Source: Sphingosinicella humi
Lineage (GTDB): Bacteria > Pseudomonadota > Alphaproteobacteria > Sphingomonadales > Sphingomonadaceae
NCBI RefSeq assembly: GCF_003129465.1
Contig: NZ_QFFF01000001.1
Coordinates: 682,001-746,000, forward strand
Direction of reading: 5' to 3'
Length of the DNA stretch: 64,000 nt
The notes below the pieces were generated by a model that saw nothing but the letters and a program-made list of their open reading frames with translations, did no database searches and was not told the DNA's origin. This document shows, piece by piece, positions 40,933 to 49,672 of this stretch (the first letter of the stretch is position 1; every line of letters begins with the position of its first letter). The position numbers were made by a program, and so were the translations under genes.

Positions 40933-41008
40933 TGGTGGGCGCTGACGGGCTCGAACCGCCGACCCTCTCGGTGTAAACGAGATGCTCTACCAACTGAGCT
41001 AAGCGCCC
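40933..41008 (-). tRNA. tRNA-Val (anticodon UAC)
   Basis: The minus strand folds as a complete cloverleaf: acceptor GGGCGCT/AGCGCCC, D-arm GCTCAGTTGGTAGAGC, anticodon stem TCTCG/CGAGA with loop TTTACAC (anticodon TAC), T-arm GGCGGTTCGAGCCCGTC-type, discriminator A and an encoded CCA (40933-40935). Bases 8-10 (TAG) double as the stop codon of nsrR. Confidence 0.95.
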
Positions 41009-41481
41009 GCGCCCTCGCGCAGCGCCCGCGCACTGCCACTTGACGCGCCGGAGGGCAAGCCCTGGATCTCGGCGAGCATCGCCCTGATTTCGGCCGGCTG
41101 CTCCACCAGGTCCGCCAGCGTGTAGCGGTCGAGGACGCCGACGAAGGCCGCGAGCGCCTCCCCCAGCATGCCTGGCAGGCGGCACGCGCCGGTGATGCGG
41201 CAAGGACCGCAGTCGATCAGATCGAAACCGTCCTCGGCGTGACGCACGACGTCGCCAACGCGGATTTTCGCGGCGGGCCGGGCCAGTCGAACGCCGCCGG
41301 ATCGTCCGCGAGCGCTTTCGAGGAAACCCGCCCTGCCGAGACCGTGGACGACCTTGACGAGATGATTGCGCGACACGCCATAGGCCTTGGCGATCTCCGA
41401 GACTGAGCACAGGCGGTCCGCATGGGTGCCCGCGTAGATGAGGACGCGAAGCGCATAGTCGGTATGGAGCGTCAGTCGCAT
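40999..41481 (-). CDS. nsrR: Rrf2-family nitric-oxide-sensing repressor NsrR
   Basis: This 160-residue winged-helix protein binds an Fe-S cluster through C91, C94 and C100 (DCGPCRITGACRLPG). The N-terminus MRLTLHTDYALRVLIYAGTH and the tail FVGVLDRYTLADLV match NsrR closely. NsrR senses nitric oxide and represses detoxification genes. The divergent truncated haemoglobin gene supports this. The last codons run into the tRNA-Val gene, whose TAG at bases 8-10 stops translation. The tail after QGLPSG is probably non-essential. Confidence 0.9.
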   Translation of the reverse strand: MRLTLHTDYALRVLIYAGTHADRLCSVSEIAKAYGVSRNHLVKVVHGLGRAGFLESARGRSGGVRLARPAAKIRVGDVVRHAEDGFDLIDCGPCRITGACRLPGMLGEALAAFVGVLDRYTLADLVEQPAEIRAMLAEIQGLPSGASSGSARALREGAGA

Positions 41482-41516
41482 CTCTCATCCCTCGATCGAC
41501 GCGATCCGATCCGAAT

Positions 41517-41540
41517 AATCATATATCGCGTTTACATCTT
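41517..41540. promoter_or_regulatory. Possible NsrR operator
   Basis: In the nsrR/haemoglobin gap the minus strand reads AAGATGTAAACGCGATATATG, with one good NsrR-like half (AAGATGYATTT type) and a poor second half. It is a plausible operator only because of its position. Confidence 0.25.
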
Positions 41541-41569
41541 TTAGCCGGCCCCCTATCTGTTGACTATAG

Positions 41570-41992
41570 ATGGATGCGCGTTCGATGACTTCCCCGATCC
41601 CGGGGCCGTTCGGCCTCGACGAAGGCCGGCTCGCCGAGCTGGTCGACACCTTCTATGCGCGCGTTCGGCGCGACGATCAGATCGGCCCGCTCTTCAACGC
41701 CGCGGTCGAGGATTGGGATGAGCATCTCGATCGGCTGACCCGCTTCTGGTCGGCTGTGATGCTGACCAGCGGCCGCTACAAAGGCAGCCCGATGACGGCC
41801 CATCGCCGGCACGTCGCAGCGATCACCCCGGCCATGTTCGACCGGTGGCTCGCGATCTGGAGCGAGGTGACGGAGGAGCTTATGCCCGCTCCGGCCGCCG
41901 CGGCGCTGCAGGCCAAGGCCGCCAACATCGCCGAGAGCCTGAAGCTCGGCCTCTTTTTCCGCCTGCCGCCCGGGGCGACGGCCACTGCCTGA
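41570..41992 (+). CDS. Group III truncated haemoglobin
   Basis: The 140-residue globin has LVDTFYARVRRDDQIGPLFN, DWDEHLDRLTRFWSAVMLTS, GRYKGSPMTAHRRH (with the proximal-His region) and FDRWLAIWSEVTEELMP. Group III globins bind oxygen and nitric oxide. Beside divergent nsrR it is most likely a nitric-oxide response protein. The start may be ATG 41570 or ATG 41585; neither has a strong ribosome site. Confidence 0.9.
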   Translation: MDARSMTSPIPGPFGLDEGRLAELVDTFYARVRRDDQIGPLFNAAVEDWDEHLDRLTRFWSAVMLTSGRYKGSPMTAHRRHVAAITPAMFDRWLAIWSEVTEELMPAPAAAALQAKAANIAESLKLGLFFRLPPGATATA

Positions 41993-42009
41993 CTTGCGAG
42001 GAAAAGCGC

Positions 42010-42261
42010 GTGACTCCTAACCTTCAACCGCACACCGATCCTGCCGCCTCCTTCCGCCGCCTGATGCTATGGACCGGGGTCGCGGCCTTCCTCGCGATCG
42101 TCGGCGCCCTCGTCTATCTGGCACTGACCGGGGTGGCGATGCCTTGGCACATGATCATCGCGACGGTGCTCGGCGTCGGCTTTACGGTGCTGCTCGGCGG
42201 CGGCCTGATGGCGCTCGTCTTCCTCAGCGCCAACAGCGGGCGCGACGACGAAGTCCGATAG
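42010..42261 (+). CDS. Two-helix membrane protein downstream of haemoglobin
   Basis: The 83-residue protein (GTG start; GAGGA 7-8 bases upstream) has two membrane helices, LMLWTGVAAFLAIVGALVYL and HMIIATVLGVGFTVLLGGGL, with short charged ends. It is in the same transcript as the haemoglobin gene and may help localise nitric-oxide metabolism at the membrane (inference). The family was not recognised. Confidence 0.65.
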   Translation: MTPNLQPHTDPAASFRRLMLWTGVAAFLAIVGALVYLALTGVAMPWHMIIATVLGVGFTVLLGGGLMALVFLSANSGRDDEVR

Positions 42262-42265
42262 CGGG

Positions 42266-43189
42266 CTAGACCGGAAGCGGCGAGATTCGCAGCGCCGCCT
42301 TGAGATAGGCCTCCATCGCTGCGGCCGCCTCGTCCGACAGGCCGATGAAGACGCGGCGGCCGTCCTCAGGATCGGCCGAGCGCTCGAACAGCCCGTGCTC
42401 GCAAAGGCCCTTGATCCAGCGAAGCGCCGTCGTCGGCGGCACCGCCGCAGCGATGCACAGGCTGGAGACCGCCACCCGTTCCTGCGCAAGCCGCGCCGCG
42501 AACAGATCGAGCAGCATGTCCCAGGCGGGATCGGCGAACAGGTCTGAATGGAAATATTGATCGCGCAACCGCCGCGCCCGGATGATCGCGCGGATCCGGT
42601 CGACCGTGATCTCCTCCTCCCCTTCCGCCGTCGTGGAGCGCACGAGCATCTCGGCCGCCGCCGCTTGCTCGGACAGGCTGGCGAGACGGTCGGCGATGCG
42701 GCCGACCTCTTCGCTGAGGCGCTGAAGGCCCAGGCCCTGCGCCCGCCGCACATCGTGGAGACGCGGCGGCCGCGGCGCCGTTGCCGCCGCGATCGCCGCC
42801 ACGCGCTCCGGTTCGCTAGGGTCGCACAGATGGTGGACGGCCGCATGCGAGGCCCTTGTCGCGATCGGATCGATCAGTTCGACGGGCGCGGAGATGACGC
42901 TCCCAAACCGCTCGGCTCGCGCCGCCGCTTCGAGCCTCTCCAGCAACCGATCGAGCGTCGCACCATGATCCCGCTCCACATCCAGGAAAACGGCGTCGAG
43001 GGCCGCCTGCCGCTCGAGGCGCTCCAAGGCCTGGTCGACAGGGGTCACGGCGGCCACGCGGCAGCCGGCCCGCTCCGCCGATCGACGCGCCCGCTCGCCC
43101 GCCGCGTCGCTGTCGGCGAGGACGAGCAGCGCCGGCATATCCCGATATTCGATCATCTCCAGCGCATCATGCGCGATGTTCGGCGGCAT
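42266..43189 (-). CDS. Winged-helix regulator with receiver-like N-terminal domain
   Basis: The N-terminal third (MPALLVLADSDAAGERARRS to about residue 125) looks like a degenerate response-regulator receiver, with D pairs in LADSDAAG and AVFLDVERDHG. The C-terminal part from about residue 190 (RRLRDQYFHSDLFADPAWDM, then LLDLFAARLAQERVAVSSLC) is a MarR-like winged helix found in sphingomonads. I choose ATG 43189, with GAGGG 8 bases upstream. The target is unknown. Confidence 0.72.
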   Translation of the reverse strand: MPPNIAHDALEMIEYRDMPALLVLADSDAAGERARRSAERAGCRVAAVTPVDQALERLERQAALDAVFLDVERDHGATLDRLLERLEAAARAERFGSVISAPVELIDPIATRASHAAVHHLCDPSEPERVAAIAAATAPRPPRLHDVRRAQGLGLQRLSEEVGRIADRLASLSEQAAAAEMLVRSTTAEGEEEITVDRIRAIIRARRLRDQYFHSDLFADPAWDMLLDLFAARLAQERVAVSSLCIAAAVPPTTALRWIKGLCEHGLFERSADPEDGRRVFIGLSDEAAAAMEAYLKAALRISPLPV

Positions 43190-43387
43190 GACCATCACCC
43201 TCGTTCCGCCTCCGATCTATAGCCGATGCGGAGGAGCTGGTGGGCCGAACTCCTCCATATCGGTGCGGTCTGTCCGCCTATCCCACTGATGAGATTGAAA
43301 GTGGGGCACAGGCCCGGCGGCCGGCCGGCCAACAATCAGGTCCGTTTCGGAGTCAATTACCTCCGCCGTGGCTGTGCTCGCCGGTCT

Positions 43388-44095
43388 TCAGGCCGCACCG
43401 CCCTCGCCCGCCAATATCCAGTCGACCGCCGCCTGGCTGTGGAGCGCGGTCGTGTCGTAGACGGGCAGCACGTTGGCCTTGGGATCGACCAGCATCACCA
43501 ACTCGGTGCAACCCAGTATCACGCCCTGCTGATGGGCCTGGCTCATGATGGTGAGACAGGTCTTCAAAGTCCGCTGCGAGATCCGGCTGACGACGCCGCG
43601 GGTCAGCTCCTCGAAGATGATTCGGTCGATCTCGCGTGCCGTCCCCGCGTCCGGGACGGAAACGGCGATGCCGTGCGCCTCGATCCGCTCGCGGTAGAAA
43701 GGCTCGGACATGGTGAAGCGGGTGCCGATGAGGCCTGCCCGCTTCACACCGTCGGCCAACAGCTTTTGAGCCGTCACGTCTCCGATGTGGAGGATCGGGA
43801 CCTCGACCTCCGCCTCGATCCGGTCGTGCACCTTGTGCATCGTGTTGCTGGCGATGATCAGCCCCTCTGCGCCCGCACCCTCCAGGCGTTTGGCCGAGGC
43901 AGCCATCATGTCGCCGAGCGCATCCCACTCGCCCGCGCTCTGAAGCGCCGCGATGGGCGCGAAGTCGTGATTCTCGATCAGCAGCGGCGCCGAGGCGAGC
44001 CCGCCAACCCGCCGGCTCACGCCCTTATTGATCGCGTCATAATAAAGCGCGGTCGAGACCCAGCTCATGCCGCCAATGATACCCAGCTTGCGCAC
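43388..44095 (-). CDS. Aspartate/glutamate racemase family protein (YgeA-like)
   Basis: This 235-residue cofactor-independent amino-acid racemase fold has KLGIIGGMSWVSTALYYDAI, IIASNTMHKVHDRIEAEV, and GVILGCTELVMLVDP. The second catalytic cysteine is present in GCTEL. The first catalytic position, usually Cys or Thr, is Ser in ASNTMHK, as in the YgeA subgroup where it is Thr. The substrate is therefore uncertain. GTG 44095, with GGAG 5 bases upstream, fits the family N-terminus. Confidence 0.83.
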   Translation of the reverse strand: MRKLGIIGGMSWVSTALYYDAINKGVSRRVGGLASAPLLIENHDFAPIAALQSAGEWDALGDMMAASAKRLEGAGAEGLIIASNTMHKVHDRIEAEVEVPILHIGDVTAQKLLADGVKRAGLIGTRFTMSEPFYRERIEAHGIAVSVPDAGTAREIDRIIFEELTRGVVSRISQRTLKTCLTIMSQAHQQGVILGCTELVMLVDPKANVLPVYDTTALHSQAAVDWILAGEGGAA

Positions 44096-44192
44096 CTGCA
44101 CTCCCGCGCCGGACGCAACCCTCGCGGCGCCCGACCTACTCGAAATAGACTTTTGCTAGCCCCGCGGCCGCTGCCGAGGGGATGAGTCGCTC

Positions 44193-45605
44193 CTAGCCGA
44201 GCGACTTCACTATGTCTTCCACCATCTTCTTGGCGTCGGCCAAAAGCATCATGGTGTTGTCGCGAAAGAACAGTTCGTTCTCCACCCCGGCATAGCCGGC
44301 GCCGCCCATCGAGCGTTTGACGAAGAGCACCGTCTTCGCCTTCTCCACGTCGAGCACGGGCATGCCGTAGATGGGAGAGGATTTGTCGGTCTTGGCGGAG
44401 GGGTTGGTAACGTCGTTGGCGCCGATCACGAAGGCGACGTCGGAGCGGGCGAACTCCGAATTGATGTCCTCCAGCTCGAACACCTCGTCATAGGGCACGC
44501 TCGCCTCGGCGAGCAGCACGTTCATATGTCCCGGCATGCGGCCGGCGACGGGATGGATGGCGTATTTTACCGTCACCCCCTCCTCCTTCAGCATGTCCGC
44601 CATCTCGCGAAGGGCATGCTGGGCCTGCGCCACCGCCATGCCGTAGCCGGGGACGATGATGACCTGCTCGGCCTGCTTCATCAGGAAAGCGGCGTCCTCG
44701 GCCGAGCCCCGCTTCCAAGGCCGGTCGCTGGCTCCTGCCGGGCCCGCGATCGCCGTCTCGCCGCCGAAGCCGCCCGAGATCACGGAAATGAAGCTTCGGT
44801 TCATCGCCCGGCACATGATGTAGGAGAGGATCGCGCCCGAGCTGCCGACAAGGGCGCCGGTGATGATCATCGCCGTGTTCTGCAGGGTGAAGCCCATCGC
44901 CGCCGCCGCCCAGCCCGAATAGCTGTTCAGCATCGAGACCACGACCGGCATGTCGGCGCCGCCGATCGGGATGATCAGCAGGAAGCCGATGAGGAAGCTC
45001 AGCGCCGTCACCGTCCAGAACACCCAGGCCGACTGGTCGGTGGTGAAATAGCCGATGAGGCCGAGGATGACGGCAAGCGTTCCGAGATTGATCACATGCC
45101 GCAGCGGCAGGATGATCGGCTTGCCCGACATGTTGCCGTTCAATTTGAGGAAGGCGATCACCGAGCCGGAGAAGGTGATCGCGCCGATCGCGACGCCGAG
45201 GCCCATCTCGACGCGGCTGACATCCAATATTTCGCCGTCCGGCCCGAGGATGCCGAAGGCGTCGGGGTTGAGGAAGGCCGCCGCTCCGACCAGCACCGCG
45301 GCCATGCCGACTAGGCTGTGAAACGCCGCCACCAGCTGCGGCATCGCCGTCATCGCGATGCGCCTGGCGATGATGAAGCCGATCGCCCCGCCGATCGCGA
45401 TGGCGATCAGGATTTCGACCAGGCTGCCGATCTCGTGCGTGACGAGCGTGGTGACGACGGCGATCGCCATGCCGATCATGCCGAACCGGTTGCCCCGCCG
45501 GCTGCTCTCGGGCGAGGACAGGCCCCTCAGCGCGAGGATGAAGCAGACGCCGGCGATCAGATAGGCAAGCGGCACCCAGACCGGAACGTCGGCAACTTCA
45601 TGCAT
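44193..45605 (-). CDS. pntB: Proton-translocating NAD(P) transhydrogenase, beta subunit
   Basis: PntB carries membrane helices and the NADP(H)-binding domain III. The 470-residue protein has about nine helices, then the domain III motifs IIVPGYGMAVAQAQHALREM, KYAIHPVAGRMPGHMNVLLA and FVIGANDVTNPSAKTD. Together with PntAA and PntAB it couples proton entry to NADPH formation. A palindromic repeat lies between it and pntAB. Confidence 0.96.
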   Translation of the reverse strand: MHEVADVPVWVPLAYLIAGVCFILALRGLSSPESSRRGNRFGMIGMAIAVVTTLVTHEIGSLVEILIAIAIGGAIGFIIARRIAMTAMPQLVAAFHSLVGMAAVLVGAAAFLNPDAFGILGPDGEILDVSRVEMGLGVAIGAITFSGSVIAFLKLNGNMSGKPIILPLRHVINLGTLAVILGLIGYFTTDQSAWVFWTVTALSFLIGFLLIIPIGGADMPVVVSMLNSYSGWAAAAMGFTLQNTAMIITGALVGSSGAILSYIMCRAMNRSFISVISGGFGGETAIAGPAGASDRPWKRGSAEDAAFLMKQAEQVIIVPGYGMAVAQAQHALREMADMLKEEGVTVKYAIHPVAGRMPGHMNVLLAEASVPYDEVFELEDINSEFARSDVAFVIGANDVTNPSAKTDKSSPIYGMPVLDVEKAKTVLFVKRSMGGAGYAGVENELFFRDNTMMLLADAKKMVEDIVKSLG

Positions 45606-45618
45606 CGGTTATTCCCCC

Positions 45619-45683
45619 GTCACCCGAGCGAAGGCTGGGGTCCATGCTGACTCACTATGGATGCCAGCCTGCGCTGGCATGAC
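45619..45683. repeat. Palindromic repeat, family B, copy 5 (short form)
   Basis: GTCACCCGAGCGAAGGCTGG on the left and CCAGCCTGCGCTGGCATGAC on the right frame a 65-bp inverted repeat between pntAB and pntB, inside the operon. Confidence 0.7.
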
Positions 45684-45694
45684 GTGAAGAAAGC

Positions 45695-45982
45695 TCACCC
45701 CTTGCGCTCCTTCTTCTTGTACATGGCCAGCATCCGCTCGGTGACCGCGAAGCCGCCGAAGATGTTGACGCTCGCCAGCGCCACGGCGACGAGCCCGATC
45801 CACTTCGCCTGCGGCACTCCCGCCGTCGCCGCCGCGATCAGCGCGCCGACGATGATCACGGAGGAGATCGCGTTGGTGACGGCCATCAGCGGCGTATGCA
45901 GCGCCGGCGTCACCGACCAGACGACATAGTAGCCGACGAAGCAGGCCAGCACGAAGATCGACAGGATCGAAATGAAGTCCAT
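45695..45982 (-). CDS. pntAB: NAD(P) transhydrogenase subunit alpha, part 2
   Basis: The 95-residue membrane piece of the split alpha subunit has three helices (ISILSIFVLACFVGYYVVWS, AISSVIIVGALIAAATAGV, WIGLVAVALASVNIFGGFAV) and the typical TPALHTPLMAVTNAISS motif. A split PntA is usual in alphaproteobacteria. Confidence 0.95.
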   Translation of the reverse strand: MDFISILSIFVLACFVGYYVVWSVTPALHTPLMAVTNAISSVIIVGALIAAATAGVPQAKWIGLVAVALASVNIFGGFAVTERMLAMYKKKERKG

Positions 45983-45996
45983 TCGCTCGTCTCCGT

Positions 45997-47127
45997 TCAG
46001 CTGGCTAGCAGCCTTTCGCTAACCACCTTGCCATCCTTGGTCAGCCGCACGCCTTGGACGATCTCGTCGTCGTCCGGCAGCACGACTCTCTTTGCTTCCG
46101 CGTCCCAGAAGGCGCTGAGGAAATTGTAGAGGTTGCGGGCGTAGAGGGCGGAGGTGTCGGCGGCGAGGCGGGACGGTACGTTGCGGTGGCCGACGACGCG
46201 AACGCCGTGGCGCTCCACGATCTCGCCCGCCACGGCCCCCTCGACATTGCCGCCCTGCTCGACGGCTAGGTCGACGATGACGCTGCCCGGCTTCATCGTC
46301 GCGAGCTGCGCGTCCGATATCAGTCGCGGCGCGGGTCGGCCCGGGATGAGGGCGGTGGTGATGACGATGTCCTGCTTGGCGATATGGCCGGAGACGAGCT
46401 CGGCCTGCGCCTTCTTATACTCGTCGGACATTTCGGTGGCGTAGCCGCCGGCGCCCTCGCCTTCGATGCCGGCCACGCTCTCGACGAAGATGGCCTTGGC
46501 ACCGAGGCTTTCGATCTGTTCCTTGGTCGCGGCGCGGACGTCGGTTGCGGAGACGACCGCGCCCAGCCGACGCGCGGTCGCGATCGCCTGAAGGCCGGCG
46601 ACGCCGACGCCCATGATGAAGACGCGCGCGGCCGAGATCGTGCCCGCCGCCGTCATCATCATCGGAAACGCGCGGCCATATTCGGAGGCGGCGTCGAGCA
46701 CCGCCTTGTAGCCGGCGAGGTTCGCCTGGCTCGACAATATGTCCATCGACTGGGCGCGGGTGATGCGCGGCATGAACTCCATCGCCAGCGCTTCGACACC
46801 CGCCGCCGCATAGGCGTCCACCCGCTGCCGCTCGCCGAAAGGATTGAGGGCGGCGACGACCAGCGCGCCGGGCTTCGCCGCGCCAAGATCGCCCGGCGGC
46901 GGCCCCTGCACGGCCAACACCGCGTCGGCATCCTTGAGCACGTCCGCGCGGCTCGAGACCGTGGCGCCGGCTCCCTTCATCGCCTCGTCGTCCACGGAGG
47001 CCAGGACACCCGCCCCCGCCTCGACGGCGACATCGGCGCCCAGCGCGATGAACTTCTTGATGGTTTCGGGGGTGGCGGCGACCCGGCGCTCGCCGTCGGC
47101 CGTTTCCTTGAGAACCGCGATCTTCAC
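45997..47127 (-). CDS. pntAA: NAD(P) transhydrogenase subunit alpha, part 1
   Basis: This is the NAD(H)-binding soluble domain I, 376 residues. It starts VKIAVLKETADGERRVAATP (GTG 47127, with AAGGG upstream) and holds MPRITRAQSMDILSSQANLA, then GYKAVL, the Rossmann stretch VFIMGVGVAGLQAIATARRL, and SVIVDLAVEQGGNVEG. It starts 16 bases after the tiny cytochrome oxidase subunit IV-like gene. Confidence 0.95.
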   Translation of the reverse strand: MKIAVLKETADGERRVAATPETIKKFIALGADVAVEAGAGVLASVDDEAMKGAGATVSSRADVLKDADAVLAVQGPPPGDLGAAKPGALVVAALNPFGERQRVDAYAAAGVEALAMEFMPRITRAQSMDILSSQANLAGYKAVLDAASEYGRAFPMMMTAAGTISAARVFIMGVGVAGLQAIATARRLGAVVSATDVRAATKEQIESLGAKAIFVESVAGIEGEGAGGYATEMSDEYKKAQAELVSGHIAKQDIVITTALIPGRPAPRLISDAQLATMKPGSVIVDLAVEQGGNVEGAVAGEIVERHGVRVVGHRNVPSRLAADTSALYARNLYNFLSAFWDAEAKRVVLPDDDEIVQGVRLTKDGKVVSERLLAS

Positions 47128-47143
47128 CCCCCGCGGCCCTTCG

Positions 47144-47281
47144 TCAGCTGGCGATGAGCAGGACGACGATCGCCGCGACAATGAAGGTGGCGACGGCGCC
47201 CCATTTCATCACGCCCGAAAAGAGAGCGTAGCTCTTCTCATGCGGCTTCATGTCGGTCTGCACGTCACCTTCGCCTGCCAT
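47144..47281 (-). CDS. aa3-type cytochrome c oxidase subunit IV-like small protein
   Basis: The 45-codon gene codes for MAGEGDVQTDMKPHEKSYAL, then FSGVMKWGAVATFIVAA and IVVLLIAS. The HEKSYALFSGVMKWG block and a single helix are typical of the tiny alphaproteobacterial aa3 oxidase subunit IV. It lies directly upstream of pntAA in the same direction, with no other oxidase gene nearby. In this position it may serve the transhydrogenase or simply share its promoter. Confidence 0.75.
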   Translation of the reverse strand: MAGEGDVQTDMKPHEKSYALFSGVMKWGAVATFIVAAIVVLLIAS

Positions 47282-47424
47282 TTGGGTCCTCTTTTATCCA
47301 GGTTCCGGGCCAACCCTTATCAACGCCGGCACGATGACCCAAGCCCAAAGTTCCTTGGGGTGTCGCGTTGGCATTCTCGCTGCCTTTAAGCGGACCTTTA
47401 CCCGATCGCCCTAAAGCAGCCGGC

Positions 47425-48900
47425 ATGACCGCAAGCCCAAGTCTCCGGCCGGATTCGACCCGCTGCCTGCTGCTGATCGACGACGAGCCCGCCCAGCGCC
47501 GCCTCGTCACTGCGATCGGCGCGCGCGCCGGCTGGTGGGTGATGGGGGCGCCCGACGTCGAGGCGGCGCAGAAACTGCTCCGCAGCGAGGAAGGGCAGGA
47601 CGTCAACGCGATCCTGCTCGACCATTGGATGGCGGGCGAGGCCGGCAGCGAGATCATCCAGCAGATCCGCGGTGTCCGTCCCGATCTGCCGCTCCTCGTC
47701 CTCACCGCCCAGACATCGGTCGCGCTCGCGGTCGAGGCGATGCGCGCCGGCGCCCACGACTTCCTGGTGAAGCCGATTACGCCCGACCGGCTGCTCGCCG
47801 CGCTCAACGCCGCCACCGACCGCCGCAAGTCCCGCAGCGAGCTCCGCCCGCTGTCCGAGAAGATCGCGCAGCCGCTCAATTTCGACGAGATCGTCGGCTC
47901 CGCGCCCGAATTCCGCGCCGCCCTCGCCATCGCCGCCAAGGCCGCCCGGGCGCGCGTCTCGGTGCTCATCGAGGGCGAGAGCGGATCGGGCAAGGAAGTG
48001 CTCGCCCAGGCGATTCACACGGCAAGCCCTCGCGGCAAGAAGCCGATGGTCACCGTCAATTGCGGCGCCATCCCCGCCAACCTCGTCGAATCGGTCCTGT
48101 TCGGCCATGAGAAGGGCGCCTTCACCGGCGCCTTCGACCGGCACATCGGCCGATTCGAGGACGCCGACGGCACCACCCTCTTCCTCGACGAAGTCGGCGA
48201 GCTGCCGCTGGACACTCAGGTCAAGCTGCTCCGCGCGCTCGAGACGGGCGAGATTCAACGCGTCGGCGGCCGCGCCATCCAAACGGTGGACGTCCGCATC
48301 ATCGCCGCCACCAACCGCCGTCTCGCCGAAGAGGTGGCCAAGGGCAGTTTCCGCGAGGATCTCTACTATCGGCTCAACGTCGTCCACTGCGCGGTGCCGC
48401 CGCTCCGCCAGCGTGCCAGCGACATTCCGGCGCTCGCCCGCCACCTGCTCGCCCGCATCGCCGAGCAGCCCGGCATGCGCTATCTCAGCATCACCGACGA
48501 CGCGCTGGCGGTGCTGATGGCCTATGGCTGGCCGGGCAACGTCCGCCAGCTTCAAAATGCCCTCTTCCGCGCCGCCGTACTGTGCGACGGCAATGCGCTG
48601 ACCGCGGCCGACTTCCCGCACATCGCCCAGGAATCGACCTTCAGCAAGCGCGCCGACGATTATCACGCCCCGCGCCTCAGCGGCGCCTCCAACAGCGCCG
48701 CGCTTTCCAACGGGCCGGGCATCACCCTTTACGAGTCCGACGGCAACCTCAGGAGCCTGGAGGCGATCGAGGCCGACGTCATCCGCCTCGCCATCGGCCA
48801 TTATCGCGGCCGCATGACCGAAGTCGCCCGACGCCTCGGCATCGGCCGGTCCACCCTCTACCGCAAGCTCGGCGAGCTTGGGATCGGCGACGCCGCCTGA
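47425..48900 (+). CDS. Sigma-54-dependent response regulator (NtrC family)
   Basis: The 491-residue protein has a full receiver domain (D19-D20, phospho-acceptor D66 in ILLDHWM, K in FLVKPI), an AAA+ ATPase with Walker A GESGSGKE (183-190), the sigma-54 contact loop GAFTGA (231-236), and a C-terminal Fis helix-turn-helix ([20 protein letters not shown]). It activates RpoN promoters. It has the same layout as FlbD but is far from the flagellar genes, so its targets are not known. There is no adjacent kinase. ATG 47425 is preferred over 47368. Confidence 0.9.
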   Translation: MTASPSLRPDSTRCLLLIDDEPAQRRLVTAIGARAGWWVMGAPDVEAAQKLLRSEEGQDVNAILLDHWMAGEAGSEIIQQIRGVRPDLPLLVLTAQTSVALAVEAMRAGAHDFLVKPITPDRLLAALNAATDRRKSRSELRPLSEKIAQPLNFDEIVGSAPEFRAALAIAAKAARARVSVLIEGESGSGKEVLAQAIHTASPRGKKPMVTVNCGAIPANLVESVLFGHEKGAFTGAFDRHIGRFEDADGTTLFLDEVGELPLDTQVKLLRALETGEIQRVGGRAIQTVDVRIIAATNRRLAEEVAKGSFREDLYYRLNVVHCAVPPLRQRASDIPALARHLLARIAEQPGMRYLSITDDALAVLMAYGWPGNVRQLQNALFRAAVLCDGNALTAADFPHIAQESTFSKRADDYHAPRLSGASNSAALSNGPGITLYESDGNLRSLEAIEADVIRLAIGHYRGRMTEVARRLGIGRSTLYRKLGELGIGDAA

Positions 48901-48913
48901 TAAGGCTCGGCGC

Positions 48914-49672
48914 ATGACCGACGATTTCTCCGGCGGCCGCATCCTCGTTACCGGTGCCGCCTCCGGCATCGGCGCGGCGACCGCGACCCTGCTCGCCAAG
49001 CGCGGCGCCAAGAAGCTGATCCTCGCCGACCGGGACGAGGAGGCGCTCTCCGACTTCGCCTTCTCGCTCCCCTGCGAACGCGCGCTGCTCATCGGCGACG
49101 TCGCCGACGAAGCGCTGTGGAACGACGCAGATCTCACCGGCCTCACCCACGCCCTCGTCAACGCCGGCACGGCCGCGGGCAAGCCGATCGAGGCACTGGA
49201 GTTCGAGGAGTGGCGGCGCGTCATGTCGACCAATCTCGACGGCGCCTTCCTGAGCCTGAGGGCGGCCATGCGCGCGATGAAGTCGGGCGGCGGATCGATC
49301 GTCCTCACCGCTTCGGTCGCCGGCGTGAAGGCCGAGCCCGGCACCGCCGCCTATGGCGCCTCCAAGGCCGCCGTCATCCACCTCGCCCGGATCGCCGCCA
49401 AGGAAGGGGCGCCGGACGGCATCCGCGTCAATGCGATCGCACCGGGTGGCGTCGAGACGCCGATCTGGAGCCGTGTTCCCTTCTTCGCCGACATGGTGAT
49501 GGACATGGGAAGCGAGGCGGCGGCTTTCGAAGCCATGGCGAAGATCGCAACGCCGATGGGGCGCTATGCCAAGCCGGAGGAGATCGCCGAGCAGATCGCC
49601 TTCCTCCTCTCGGATCGGGCGGCCTACATGACCGGCACCTGCCTCGTCACCGACGGCGGCTATTCGCTGTAG
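48914..49672 (+). CDS. Short-chain dehydrogenase/reductase
   Basis: This 252-residue classical SDR has the cofactor motif ILVTGAASGIGAATATLL (TGxxxGIG), the D after the second strand in LILADRDEE suggesting NAD(H), the N-A-G motif in ALVNAGTAAG, catalytic S and YxxxK in SVAGVKAEPGTAAYGASKAA, and VNAIAPGGVETPIW. The substrate is unknown. AAGG is 8 bases before ATG 48914. The 3' end overlaps folP by 13 bases on the other strand. Confidence 0.9.
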   Translation: MTDDFSGGRILVTGAASGIGAATATLLAKRGAKKLILADRDEEALSDFAFSLPCERALLIGDVADEALWNDADLTGLTHALVNAGTAAGKPIEALEFEEWRRVMSTNLDGAFLSLRAAMRAMKSGGGSIVLTASVAGVKAEPGTAAYGASKAAVIHLARIAAKEGAPDGIRVNAIAPGGVETPIWSRVPFFADMVMDMGSEAAAFEAMAKIATPMGRYAKPEEIAEQIAFLLSDRAAYMTGTCLVTDGGYSL

